DNA from: JADFQT01 sp965216025
GTDB taxonomy: Bacteria > Chloroflexota > Dehalococcoidia > Lucifugimonadales > UBA3495
Reading direction: 5' to 3'
Assembly: GCA_965216025.1 (NCBI GenBank)
Contig: CBDCEX010000013.1
Coordinates: 124,001 to 188,000, forward strand
Length of the DNA stretch: 64,000 nucleotides
Shown piece after piece: positions 1 through 9,479 of this stretch; positions within the stretch are counted from its first letter, which is position 1; the number at the start of each line of letters is the position of its first letter. Under the pieces are notes generated by a model. That model worked only from the letters and a program-made list of their open reading frames with translations. It ran no database searches and was not told the DNA's origin. A program made the translations under genes and the position numbers.

Positions 1-1264
1 GCATGGCGCACCAACCGTCCTCCAGTCTTGATCATCCTGGTCTGCAGACTGGTCAACGACCAGTGCTTCATTGCCTCCGGTAAGGCTAGCCTTCTCATGG
101 AGTTGCCCAAGTTGTAAGCCAGTACGAACAACTCCAGCCTGACCTGATTGGCCACGAACTTGTGGCAGGACAACCTGGTCCAGTTCAGGGCGTACTTGCC
201 TTCTTTTATCCATTGCTCCGCGGTGCCTCGGCCATTGTAAAAGCGGACTATCCCGATGTTTGGATAGCTCAGATTGGTGACGATGAAGCCCACTCTGGGA
301 AACAGTTCTCCCTGGTGCCACTCCACCTTAGAGACCACTCTCCGAGCAACGTTCCAGCTCTGGGCCTGGTAGACGAAGTCATGATAGGAGACGATGGGCT
401 TCGGGGAAAGCCACTCCGTAGGCCGTATTAGCCGGGGCGCTATCTCCCGCTGCAGCACCTGGTTGGATCGCAGCCTGATGGCGTAGCCGATGTTTCTTGC
501 TTCCAGATAATCGTATATCTCCGGCTTAGGCCGTATTAGCCGGGGCGCTATCTCCCGCTGCAGCACCGTTGGACAGCAGCCTGATGGCGTAGCCGCTGCT
601 GTCAGATAATCGTATATCTCCACCACCGGATCAAGGACTTCTTGCCAATCATCGGCACTGTGGACGTTGCCTGACCGTAGCTTAGCTGCTTCACAATCCC
701 CGAACTGGTTGAACAGAAAGAGAGGGTGATAGCAGACGCATTCAAAGTGGCCGTTATAGGCTGCTCCCTCCTGCTGGCCGTGCACTGGACTCTCGGAACT
801 GTCCATATCCAGGATTACTCGCCGGTGTAGGGTATGGGCCATAGCTCGTTCCACCCACTGGGTATTTATTCGTGCCAGCCCCTTCAGGTTGTCCTCTTGG
901 GTCAGGAACTCCGTCTCGAACCGGCCCATCTCACTGGTGCTGGCTCCTTTCCGCTCCGAGCCTTGCCATCCCACGATCACTCGCATGGCTGGGTCTTGGG
1001 AAAGGCGCACTGCGTCATTGGTGTCGTCGTAGCCGGCCAAGCGGCTGTAGATCGACTGTCTTAGCAGCGGAACCAGGTGGTGAAGGATATTGCGTCCGGT
1101 ACGGCTTTCCTGGAGGTAGTCCTCAGCGATTTCGGTAAGGCCCAAGGCATCATCAAACTCTCGAAAGGCAAGAAGACCAGCGTCGGAGGTGATGGTTGAG
1201 CCGTGAAATTCCAGGCGGACTTTGGGGTTGAATTGGAGCCGGAGAGGGGCTTTTTCGCCGTCAC
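1..1264 (-). pseudogene. IS1380-family transposase remnant
   Basis: It is nearly identical to the intact 418-residue transposase at 54720-55976, which begins MGDGEKAPLRLQF. Here the frame is lost in the middle: a block around 529-600 repeats sequence from 421-500 as a mosaic and removes the codons that in the intact copy give FAKPEIYDYLEARN. The 5' half (about 680-1264) and the 3' part (about 1-430) are recognisable. The copy cannot make a full DDE transposase, although the intact copy at 54720 could act on its end. Confidence 0.85.
421..575. repeat. 108-nt offset mosaic duplication inside IS1380 copy 1
   Basis: The sequence GGCCGTATTAGCCGGGGCGC occurs at 421 and again at 529, followed by CTATCTCCCGCTGCAGCACC in both. 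Copies 2 and 3 of the same IS have it once. After the second occurrence short pieces of the original are stitched together with small deletions. This is internal rearrangement of the element, or an assembly join between copies. Confidence 0.7.
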
Positions 1265-1426
1265 CCATCAGGTGCCTCCATGGTGCCTACGGCATCTTAC
1301 TGCAAAGTGACATATCATGGAGTTATTATAGCTGGGAACACGCAAAAAGGGCCCATAATTAGACAATGGTTGAAAGACCATCGACGAATTACTGAGAAAA
1401 CTTTTTAGCCATATGGGAAATGTGGG

Positions 1427-2770
1427 TGTAGGACACTCCCGGCGGAGGCTCCACGGCTAGGGTGTAGTTCCCGCCCTTCAGGACGGCTACTGCTGCCAAC
1501 AGGCCTTCGATGCGGGCCGTGACTACGCTGCCATCCGGAGCAATCGCGCCGTCGACGCTGACGGTGCCGGCGAATACATGGGGCAAAGTCTGCCCTCTGA
1601 TATCGGGAGGAGTCGGCTGGAACTCGGAGAGGCAATCGACCGGTAGGGCGGGCAGCGGCTGCGTGTCATTGCTGATTATCACGGGCGGCCTGGACGTGGG
1701 CCGGGGAGTTGGCACAGCCAGCGGTGTGGGAACTGGCGTCGCCGTCGCAGTGGGGGTGGGCACGGCGGTGGGCCCGATAGTCGGTTCGGGAGTCGGGGAA
1801 GCCATTGGCTCCGGCGTAGGGACCGGAGAGGGTTGTTCCGGTGGCTGCTGAGTTGGAGTAGGGGTAGGTTCCGGCTCCCCGCGGTTTTCCCGGCCGCTTC
1901 AGTCGCTGGCGTGGCCTCGACGGTGGGGGTTGGGGTCACGATCGGCGGAGGCGGGGGTATGGGCACCGGAGTCTGGAGGAAAATGCCGTCACCCTCGTTG
2001 AACTCTTGCAACACCTCCCTCAACTCCAGGGATATCTCAATCAGGGTCTCTTCCAACTCCAGGCCGGTGCCGACAAAATAGGCTTTCCCTCCCATGGCTT
2101 TGGCGGTTTGCTCCAGCACCTTGCGGTCCTTGGCCAGGATTCCCATGCCGACGATGCGGACATATATTCGATTGTTGGTCTCCCCGATGCGGGCATTCAG
2201 CGTATTGGCAGCCGACTCGGGCCGGCAGATCTGGCTGGTCCCGATAATGCCGATTATGGCGTTGATTTTGCCGTGGAATAGCTCTGGATCCGCCAGATCT
2301 TCTATCGCCGCCGTCATTCCCTGGGTAAATGATGTATCTCCGCCTATTTCGACCTCGGCCAGTGCGGTGTAAGCCTCATCGATATTACCGGCGGAGAAGG
2401 GTGTAACCAAGGATGTGTTGTCGCCACCGCAGGGACCGCCGTATTGACGGATGGCCCAGCTGGAATCTTTACTGCTAGGCCGGCTCAAAAGCTTCTCGGC
2501 AATGGTCTCCTGAGCGAACTCCAGCTTGGACTGCCCGCCCCAGTAGGATGCATCCATCGCGACCGAGCGATCGATGAGTATCTCGGTGTTGGCGAGGGAG
2601 GACTTGGGGGCGGTAAAGAGCGACAGTCCCGAGATCAGCGGCCACACCAGGATGACAACTCCCAGCAGCAAGGGGACCGACACGGCCACCATGCCGCCCA
2701 GCAGAATGGGCCGGGAAATTCCACTGCGGCGGCGCCTGGCGCGGGACCGTTTTCGTCTTCTTGGTGGCAT
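1427..2770 (-). pseudogene. vWA-domain membrane-anchored protein, frameshifted and 3'-truncated by IS1380
   Basis: The product starts with a very basic N-terminus (MPPRRRKRSRARRRRSG), then one transmembrane segment at about residues 20-45. A von Willebrand factor A-like domain follows at about 60-240 with a degenerate MIDAS (ILIDRSVAMDAS, GGDTSFTQG). Next comes a Pro/Thr-rich linker. Near 1884-1891 (GGGAAAA on the coding strand) the frame shifts; the continuation is a long PT-linker and a small beta domain with PHVFAGTVSVDG and PDGSVVTA. That domain is typically the last in such proteins. The IS1380 element replaces the true C-terminus. The likely role is an exported or membrane-anchored protein-interaction module; the ligand is unknown. 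Confidence 0.75.
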
Positions 2771-3013
2771 CGGCTATTGGGTTCGAATATCTGGGATAAT
2801 GCCAAGACCGGTGATCATACCGGCATAGATTTTAGCAGCCGGGTTGAAAGAGCCAGAAACCGGGGAGTTGCACGAAATGGCCAATCTGGGACCGCTGGCC
2901 CTAATCAGCTTGCCCAGACCTGGGGCGCACGGTATAGTTGGCCTGCGCTTGCCAGCGTTTCTCTCAAAGTCATCATCTGGACTTTTCGGTGGACTTTTTG
3001 GGAGGACAGCTTC

Positions 3014-3694
3014 TTGGGCGCGATAGAAGAATTGCAAGAAAGGGTCATCGGCTGCACTCGCTGCCCCCGGTTGGTAGCCCATTGCCGGGCTGTCGCCGAG
3101 AAAAGGCGGCCCATGTACCGGGAGTGGGAGTACTGGGGGAAGCCCTTGCCGGCCTTCGGCTCGGCCGACGCCCGCCTGCTAATTCTGGGTCTGGCGCCGG
3201 CGGCCCACGGTGGCAACCGGACCGGCCGGATGTTTACCGGCGATCGCAGCGGCGACTGGGTGTTTGGCACTTTACATAAATATGGATTCGCCAGCTCCCC
3301 CAATTCCCAGCGTCTGGACGATGGCCTGTTCCTGAAAGACGCCTATATAACGGCTGCGCTGCGGTGCGCTCCGCCGGCCAACAAGCCTCTTCCCGAGGAG
3401 CTGTTGAACTGCCGCCCTTATCTGGTTGAGGAATTGAGGCTGCTGACCCGGGTACGAATTGTGGTGGCTTTGGGAAAAATCGCCTTCGATACCTTTCTGC
3501 GCACCTGGAGCGATGAAGGCCACCAGATCCCGTCCCCCCGACCCCGCTTTGGTCACGGCGCAACTTACGAGTTGCCCGACGGCCCTGTTCTGATGGGATG
3601 CTATCATCCCAGCCAGCAGAACACCCAGACCGGCAGGTTGACGCGAGAGATGTTCGATAGTATTTTCGGAAAGGCCAGGGAAGTTCTGGCCTGA
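3014..3694 (+). CDS. Family 5 uracil-DNA glycosylase (UDGb type)
   Basis: This enzyme excises uracil and other deaminated bases from DNA to start base excision repair. I place the start at TTG 3014 because GGAGG lies 8 nt upstream (3001-3005) and because it gives the N-terminus LGAIEELQERVIGCTRC expected for the family. That yields 226 aa. Visible signatures are the four probable iron-sulfur cysteines (C14, C17, C118, C133), motif GLAPAAHGGNRTGR followed by MFTGDRSG, and the C-terminal HPSQQNTQTGRLT. GLAPAAHG rather than GEAPG points to family 5, not family 4. It is divergent from the vWA gene, with about 240 bp between them for both promoters. The gene appears intact. Confidence 0.93.
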   Translation: MGAIEELQERVIGCTRCPRLVAHCRAVAEKRRPMYREWEYWGKPLPAFGSADARLLILGLAPAAHGGNRTGRMFTGDRSGDWVFGTLHKYGFASSPNSQRLDDGLFLKDAYITAALRCAPPANKPLPEELLNCRPYLVEELRLLTRVRIVVALGKIAFDTFLRTWSDEGHQIPSPRPRFGHGATYELPDGPVLMGCYHPSQQNTQTGRLTREMFDSIFGKAREVLA

Positions 3695-3823
3695 AATCCG
3701 GTGTGGCCGCCCAGGGCTGAGAGAAGACTCGCTGAAAGGGTCCCAAATGTCCCGCCTTTATCAAGCCGGGATTGTGATCCCTCCACCAATCCTTGAAGAA
3801 GCCGAGGTTATCAGGGAGCGAAT

Positions 3824-5353
3824 ATGAAGTACGACGTGATCGTAGTTGGCGCCGGGTCCGCGGGCAGCACCCTGGCTTCGAGAATTTCAGAGAATCCCCA
3901 GCGTTCGGTATTACTGCTGGAAGCCGGGCCGGATTATTCTAACATCGACCTGCTGCCCGACGACCTGAAGTATGGCCATAACAGAGATGGGGAAGCCAAG
4001 GGCGCTCCCCACAATTGGTCCCTGACCGGTACTATCAACCAGGAACAGGGGGAGATACACGTCGCCCAGGGCAAAGTGGTGGGGGGCTCCGGAGCGATCA
4101 ATGGCCAGATCATGCTGCGGGGCGTGCCCGAGGATTACGACAGCTGGGCTCCCTGGGCTAATGACGAGTGGTCCTATCTGAAGGTCCTGCCCTACTTCAG
4201 GAAAATGGAACAGGACCAGGATATTCGAGACGATTTCCACGGCACCGATGGGCCGGTGCCGGTGCTGCGCCGCCATCGGGAGCCCTGGCCGCCGATACAG
4301 GCGGCCTTTCATCGGGCCTGCCTCGCCGCCAATTTTGTCCAGAATCCAGACTTCAACGGGCCGGACTCCAGCGGGGTGGGTCCCCTGCCGATGAACAACC
4401 CCAATGGCATAAGAGTAAGCGCCGCCTTGTCTCACCTTAATCCAGCCCGGCACCGCATGAACCTGACCATCAAGAGCGACGTTCTGGCTCACCGCATCAA
4501 GTTCCAAGGAAATCGGGCAATCGGCGTGGAGGTGGAGAGTGGCGGAGAGGTCTTTACCGTTGAAGGTCAGGAAATCGTTCTGTGCGCTGGAGGGCTCAAA
4601 TCGCCCCATTTGCTGATGCTCTCGGGTGTCGGGCCGGCCGACCAGTTGGGCACGGTTGGGATTCCCCTGCTGCACGACCTGCCGGGAGTAGAGCAAAACC
4701 TGAGGAACCATCCCAGCGCCAGCGTGGGACTTCGGCTCAAAGAAGGCGTGGACCTGCCGCTAGATGCCGACGGTGTACGCATGGGACTCCGCTACACCGC
4801 CGGCGGTTCTCAGTCCCCCAACGACATAATGATTCAGACCAACTCCGGGTTCACCACCCTCACCGGAGAACCCATCCCGGAGCGTACCATTCGGCTATCC
4901 TGCGCGCTGGAGTTCCCCCACAGTCGGGGCGAGGTCCGTCTGGTTTCGGCCGACCCTCAGGTGCAACCCTACTTCAACTACAATTATCTGGATGACCCCT
5001 GGGATCGGGAGCGGCTGCGGGAGGCGGTCCGGCTCTGTCTCAAGCTGTCCGAGGACCCGGCCTACTCAGAAATAGTCGAGGCGCGGGTCAGCCCCACCGA
5101 CGCAGACCTGGCTTCCGATGACGCGCTAGACTCTTGGCTGCGGCGTACTTGCGGCACTTCGCGGCACGTTTCCGGCACCTGCAAGATGGGTCCGGCTTCG
5201 GACTCGCACGCCGTCGTGGACCAATTTTGTCGGGTGCGCGGACTGGAAGGCCTGCGGGTGGCCGATCCTTCCATCTTGCCCAACGTCACCCGTGCTAATA
5301 CCAACGCGACGGCCATCATGATCGGGGAGCGAGTCGCCGACTGGCTGTGCTGA
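3824..5353 (+). CDS. GMC-family FAD-dependent oxidoreductase
   Basis: A 509-aa glucose-methanol-choline family enzyme, the usual length. The N-terminal FAD-binding loop is VVGAGSAGSTLASR (about residues 7-20), followed by LLLEAGPDYS. The GMC signature GKVVGGSGAINGQIMLRG lies at about 83-100. The C-terminal substrate and FAD region has RHVSGTCKMG (active-site His) and RVADPSILP then NTNATAIMIGERVAD. The family oxidises alcohols or related substrates; the substrate cannot be read from sequence. The start ATG follows GGGAGCGAAT. It lies 130 bp after the glycosylase and about 100 bp before the hydantoinase-like gene in the same direction, so a catabolic gene pair is plausible. Confidence 0.93.
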   Translation: MKYDVIVVGAGSAGSTLASRISENPQRSVLLLEAGPDYSNIDLLPDDLKYGHNRDGEAKGAPHNWSLTGTINQEQGEIHVAQGKVVGGSGAINGQIMLRGVPEDYDSWAPWANDEWSYLKVLPYFRKMEQDQDIRDDFHGTDGPVPVLRRHREPWPPIQAAFHRACLAANFVQNPDFNGPDSSGVGPLPMNNPNGIRVSAALSHLNPARHRMNLTIKSDVLAHRIKFQGNRAIGVEVESGGEVFTVEGQEIVLCAGGLKSPHLLMLSGVGPADQLGTVGIPLLHDLPGVEQNLRNHPSASVGLRLKEGVDLPLDADGVRMGLRYTAGGSQSPNDIMIQTNSGFTTLTGEPIPERTIRLSCALEFPHSRGEVRLVSADPQVQPYFNYNYLDDPWDRERLREAVRLCLKLSEDPAYSEIVEARVSPTDADLASDDALDSWLRRTCGTSRHVSGTCKMGPASDSHAVVDQFCRVRGLEGLRVADPSILPNVTRANTNATAIMIGERVADWLC

Positions 5354-5457
5354 GGTCCGGCGGGTCGCCAATCGAGCGGAACCATTGAGCCAGGCTTGCC
5401 GGGTGCATTAACGGGGTGCGTTAAAAGGTCCTTTACCTAGAAAGGGGGAGGTTCAGA

Positions 5458-6909
5458 ATGTTAGACACTATTATATCTGGAGGGCAGGTGGTCACTCCGG
5501 CGGGAGCCGGAAGCTGGGATGTGGGCATAGTCGGGGAAAAGATAGTCGCCGTGGCCCTGCCCGGCGTCCTGCCTGCGGAAGGCGCTACTATCATCGACGC
5601 CAGCGGCAAGATAGTGGTGCCGGGAGGCATTGAACCCCATGCCCACGCCGTGGCCAACGTCCAGCCGGGAGCCCGCCAGCTGGTGGACGGGACTCCCAAC
5701 GCCGGTCCCTTGGAGCACTCCCTGGGAGCCATCTGGGGCGGCACTACCACGGTCATCGACTTCGCGCCGGTTCCCAACGAGGGAGACCTGGCGGCCGGGA
5801 TTCACAGCTTTCTGGCTCCCTGGCAGGGCAACGCCTATACCGACTACTCCACCCACTGCATTTACACCAGCAACAATACCCCGGACGCCATCTCGCGTTA
5901 TAAGGAGCTGATCGACGCGGGTTTCCCCAGCATCAAGGTCTTTACCACCGACATCAGGCCTGCCGAGGGCCGGGTTCACACGCTGACCCCCATCGGCAGG
6001 ATCGACACCGGCCGCATGGGCGCCGTGATGGAGCAGGTGGCCCGGCATGGCGGCGTCTTGGCGGTCCACGGCGAGGATGATGAGCTGGTGATGTACAACT
6101 ATCTGCTGGCCAAGGAGCGGGGCCTGTGGGATTGGTACAACGTCCACCTGATCCATTCCAAGCTGGTGGAGGACCTGGCCTTCCAGAAGACCATCCGCCT
6201 AGCGGAGCGGACCGGCGCCGGAATGTACTTCGTCCACGTGACTGCCAAGGATGGCATGGACGCCATATCCGAGGCTCGCAGCGACGGGCTGCCCGTTTAC
6301 GGCGAGGTGCTGACCCTGGCCCTGTCTTTCATCTGCGACCAGTACCAGGAGCCGGACGGGATGAAGTATCATACCTATCCCTCTCTGAAGTATGAGGAGG
6401 ACCGCAATCACCTCTGGGACGGAGTGATGGGCGGCAACCTGGCCTTTACCGCCACCGACAGCAGCTTCACCACTTACGTGGATAAGACCGCCGGACGCAA
6501 TGTGGTCGACGTCCGCGGCGGCAACATCGGCATCGAGATACGCATGGGGGTCAACTACAGCGAGGCGGTGGTCAAGCGCGGATTATCTCTGGAGCGGTAT
6601 GCCGAGGTTACTTCCAGCAACGCCGCCAAGCTGCTGGGTCTTTACCCCCGCAAGGGAGCCATCGCCGCCGGCAGCGACGCCGACATCGCGATCATCGATC
6701 CCTCCTTCAAGAAGGCCTTGAGCATGGATGACCTGCACCTGCGGGACTATAGCCCCTGGGAAGGCTGGGAAGTGGAGGGATGGCCGACCACGGTGATGCT
6801 GCGGGGGAAGTTAATGGTAGATCAAGGGAAATTGCTGGGCCAGCCCACCGACGGCCAGCTGATTCCCCGCAAAATCGACCCGGCGGTACTGCGGCGTCCG
6901 GCGTTTTAG
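5458..6909 (+). CDS. Dihydropyrimidinase / D-hydantoinase-family amidohydrolase
   Basis: A 483-aa cyclic-amide hydrolase with a strong ribosome site (GGGGGAGG, 5444-5451). The binuclear metal site of the family is complete. H61 and H63 lie in EPHAHAV, the probable carboxylated lysine K160 in SIKVFTTD, H204 in AVHGED, H260 in YFVHVTA and D334 in FTATDSS. The C-terminal GSDADIAIIDP strand of the small beta domain is present. Members open hydantoins, dihydropyrimidines or related ureides. Next to a GMC oxidase this suggests uptake and catabolism of a nitrogenous organic compound, but the true substrate is an inference. The gene is intact. Confidence 0.92.
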   Translation: MLDTIISGGQVVTPAGAGSWDVGIVGEKIVAVALPGVLPAEGATIIDASGKIVVPGGIEPHAHAVANVQPGARQLVDGTPNAGPLEHSLGAIWGGTTTVIDFAPVPNEGDLAAGIHSFLAPWQGNAYTDYSTHCIYTSNNTPDAISRYKELIDAGFPSIKVFTTDIRPAEGRVHTLTPIGRIDTGRMGAVMEQVARHGGVLAVHGEDDELVMYNYLLAKERGLWDWYNVHLIHSKLVEDLAFQKTIRLAERTGAGMYFVHVTAKDGMDAISEARSDGLPVYGEVLTLALSFICDQYQEPDGMKYHTYPSLKYEEDRNHLWDGVMGGNLAFTATDSSFTTYVDKTAGRNVVDVRGGNIGIEIRMGVNYSEAVVKRGLSLERYAEVTSSNAAKLLGLYPRKGAIAAGSDADIAIIDPSFKKALSMDDLHLRDYSPWEGWEVEGWPTTVMLRGKLMVDQGKLLGQPTDGQLIPRKIDPAVLRRPAF

Positions 6910-6977
6910 GGGAGGGTCCCTTCACTAGGTGGCGACATAGAGCCTGTGTGAAATGATATCAGATCATGGTGATCGCC

Positions 6978-7010
6978 CTTCGACAGGCTCAGGGTGAGCG
7001 CTCACCACCG
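6978..7010. repeat. Dispersed TTCGACAGGCTCAGGGTGAGCG-type repeat
   Basis: CTTCGACAGGCTCAGGGTGA lies just 3' of the hydantoinase gene, followed by GCGCTCACCACCGACGAA. A related, partly scrambled version occurs at 34444-34508 (TTCGACAGGCTCACCACGAG and later GGGGTGAGCGCACGCCACCG). It is a short intergenic repeat of the REP type; I infer no function. Confidence 0.6.
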
Positions 7011-8011
7011 ACGAATTGTTGTTGCCTCCACAAACTGTAGGCAAACAAGGGCGCGTATTGGGGTTGCGGCTGTACGGCGTACAATTTCCCTTCCCGCAGC
7101 CGAATCTCTTCGAACACTTCCCGAACCAACTCCCGGCGCTGCTCTGGGGTCACCCCAGGATGTTGCCATAAAGCCGGTAGGTCCCGCAACAGCTAAACTG
7201 CCCGTTCCAGGTCGGGAGTCCCGGGTGAGGACGGCCTGGGCTCCAGAGCCGAACGCTGTCGTTTGAGACCCTGATGTTCGACTTGGAACTCCTCATCACT
7301 GACGGCGCCCCACAAGTGCTGTTTCCGGAGGTTGGCCAGGGCTCCGTCGATGCGTCCAATCTCCACGCTATGGTCCGGCTGGGGACCTTCTTTGGTCAGC
7401 GCCCGCAACACCGCCTGGCGGCAGCCGTCGTCCAGGGTGACACATCCCAACACTCTCTGGGCAAACTCCTCCTCAATTCGGGGCGCTGGTACCGACTGGG
7501 GGCGCATGGGGCACCGGCGCCAGCTGTGGTCCATGCGAAGATAATTATACCCGGCGCGCTGGGAGAAGATACCGTGGTAGGGCTGATCGCAGCCGTCACA
7601 GACCAGGACCCCGGTCAGGGGATAGATTCGTTGTTCTCTAGCTCTCGGACTGGGCTGCCCCGCCTGGTTACGCTCTCGCCGTACTTCCTGGCACCGGAGC
7701 CAGAGCTCTTGGACCTCCTCTGGCACCTCGTGAGCCCCGTCGATGATCTGTTCATCGGGCCGACCTCGGTGATAGACCACCTTACCCTCATAGAATCGAT
7801 TGTTGAGAAGGGTGCTGATGGAGCTTTCGGTGAAGGGCCGACCATCACCGGTGGAGTTGCCTTGGGCGTTCAACTCCTGGGACAAGGTCCGGAGGGAATG
7901 CTCTCCTAAAGAGTATCCTCGTAGAGCGGCTAGCAAAACAGGCATGGTATCCGGGTCTGCAACCATTCGGGCACCCCGACAACTGGGGGTCTTCTCGTTG
8001 CGATACCCTAG
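6989..8011 (-). pseudogene. Large serine recombinase, C-terminal remnant
   Basis: The remnant contains the recombinase domain (GEHSLRTLSQELNAQG, STLLNNRFYEGKVVYHRG), a zinc-ribbon (LTGVLVCDGCDQPYHG then a later Cys) and a C-terminal helical segment. The N-terminal catalytic resolvase domain is absent. An IS701 element inserted at 8008-8011 (CTAG duplication) and nothing recognisable follows on its other side. A TAG at 7193-7195 also interrupts the C-terminal coiled part (ERAV stop LLRDLPALWQ); a CAG to TAG change is the simplest reading. The parent protein would have been a phage or transposon integrase, so this is a trace of an older mobile element. Confidence 0.85.
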
Positions 8012-9463
8012 TACTACAACGACGGGTTTAAGGTGGCGGCTCCATCCTGCTTTCGCGGCGGGTGGAGCGGCGTCTCTCGTGGGAACGGCGAGCCCGTTCG
8101 TTGCGTAGCTGCGTATCCTCCAGCCACAACAGCAATTGATCGGGCCCGAACTGCTCCCGGGGCAGCATCTCCCGCACCACCCGGTACACCTGTGGCCTCG
8201 TGATCCGGGGCATCTTTTTCCCCCCAATCCTGCTGCAGGCTCAGCAGGAACGCTCCACCCAGCAGGCACATGGCTATGTGGTGATGCCACCCTGCCCAGC
8301 TGCGGGTCTCGTATTCGTCCAGCCCCACGTCACCCTTCTCAGTCTCGAACTCCGTTTCAATGCGCCACCTGGACCCACCCACGTAGGCCAGAGTCTCCAA
8401 GGTTGTGCCCTCGGGAGCGTTGGACAGGTAGTAGCGGGGCTCGCTGCCGTCCAGGTTCCGGCGCCAGACGGCCCACAGTTCCTCGCCGGGCTTGCGCCTC
8501 CTGGTGGCCCGCACCCGCTGGGCACTGAACCGGTAGGTGCGCGGCCCCTGGCTTCCCTGGGCCACCGTTATCTCCCGCCAAGCCTCATCCGGCAGTTCAT
8601 CACCGCGCTGCTCCATGGTCCGCCGCTGCCCAGGCCGCAGCTTGGGTTTGCGGGGGCGGCCGAACCCCGGATATTCCGGACTGGTCCAAGCCGGGTCCAA
8701 GGGCCAGACCGTAGTGCCGCCCGGAACGTCCAGCACGTAGCGCATCCCCAGGGCCGCCAGTCCCTCCCGGAAGGTCGGCGACATCCCGAAGGCGTCGTCT
8801 CCGGCAACCCACTCGGCCCTGAGGTAGCCCAACTCCAGGACCCGCTCCAGCATCTCCAGGGCCAACTCCGTCTTTGACCGGTAGTTCCGCCGGTCCTCCG
8901 GCACACCCGCCGCAGCACACCGGTCCTGGTCGGAGGTCCAACTCTTGGGCAGATACAGCCGCTTGTCCACCAACGCCCGGCCCAGCGGGCTGACGTAGGC
9001 CAGGAACATCCCACCCTGGCAGTTGGCCACCTTGCCCAGCCTGCCGCAGTACTGCCGGGCCACTCCCGCCGATTTCCTGCCCTGCTTGGGGAAGTCGCTG
9101 CCATCGAACACCCACACCGCCTCCGGGTGTCCCAGCCTGGGGGCCAAGTATTCCTGCAACCGCCCTATGACTGTCTCATCGGACCACCGGGCCTCGGTGA
9201 GAAAGCGCTGCATCGCCCGGGCCGAGATGCCCACCGATTCCGAGAGATTCTCGGCGTTGCGCCGCTCCTGGTCCTGCACCAGCAGCGCCTGAAGGTAATT
9301 CCCGCTGTGATCCCGCCACTGCTTGCGGCCGAAGGAGGCCGCAAAGAAGGCGTGGAATTCCTGAAGGCTGTCGTAGACCCGCTCGAAGCTCGCCGCATCC
9401 ATCACCCAAACCACCCAACATCATCTGTCCAGCCATCCTACCAGACAACTCGTCGTTGTAGTA
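8012..9463 (-). mobile_element. IS701-family insertion sequence
   Basis: 1,452 bp bounded by perfect inverted repeats TACTACAACGACG (8012) and CGTCGTTGTAGTA (to 9463). CTAG is duplicated on both sides (8008-8011, 9464-9467), which fits the YTAR target of this family. It carries one transposase gene on the minus strand and is inserted in the serine recombinase remnant. Confidence 0.93.
8028..9414 (-). pseudogene. IS701 transposase with a single frameshift near the C-terminus
   Basis: A DDE transposase of about 460 aa starting MVWVMDAASFERVYDSLQ, with VWVFDGSDFPKQG and WVAGDDAFG containing the first catalytic acids and RWRIETEFETEKGDVGLDEYE the last. At 8218-8230 the coding strand reads G6A5. 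After it the standard frame loses similarity, while the neighbouring frame gives KKMPRITRPQVYRVVREM, the normal family C-terminus, ending at 8028. One extra G explains this; a +1 slippage is the alternative. If translation continues in the zero frame the protein ends at 8014 with an abnormal tail. Confidence 0.85.
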
Positions 9464-9479
9464 CTAGAACTCCGGCCGA

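Larger units (their letters stand above)
1..1426 (-). mobile_element. IS1380-family element, copy 1 (cut by window edge)
   Basis: This is the 3'-truncated member of three IS1380 copies (others at 34872-37926 and 54384-56133). The shared outer end runs to GGAAATGTGGG at 1416-1426. By analogy with the other two copies the next five bases, TGTAG, are the target duplication, but the second copy lies outside the window. The element lies in the 3' part of a vWA-protein gene and removes its natural C-terminus. The interior is rearranged (see 418-600). Confidence 0.85.

Noticed and set aside
1510..1851. Plus-strand glycine/valine-rich frame opposite the vWA gene
   Set aside because: Shadow of the PT-rich linker on the minus strand; low-complexity with no ribosome site.
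2444..3013. Long N-terminal extension of the uracil-DNA glycosylase
   Set aside because: The extension overlaps the vWA gene antisense and has no protein-like features; TTG 3014 has a good GGAGG and gives the expected family start.
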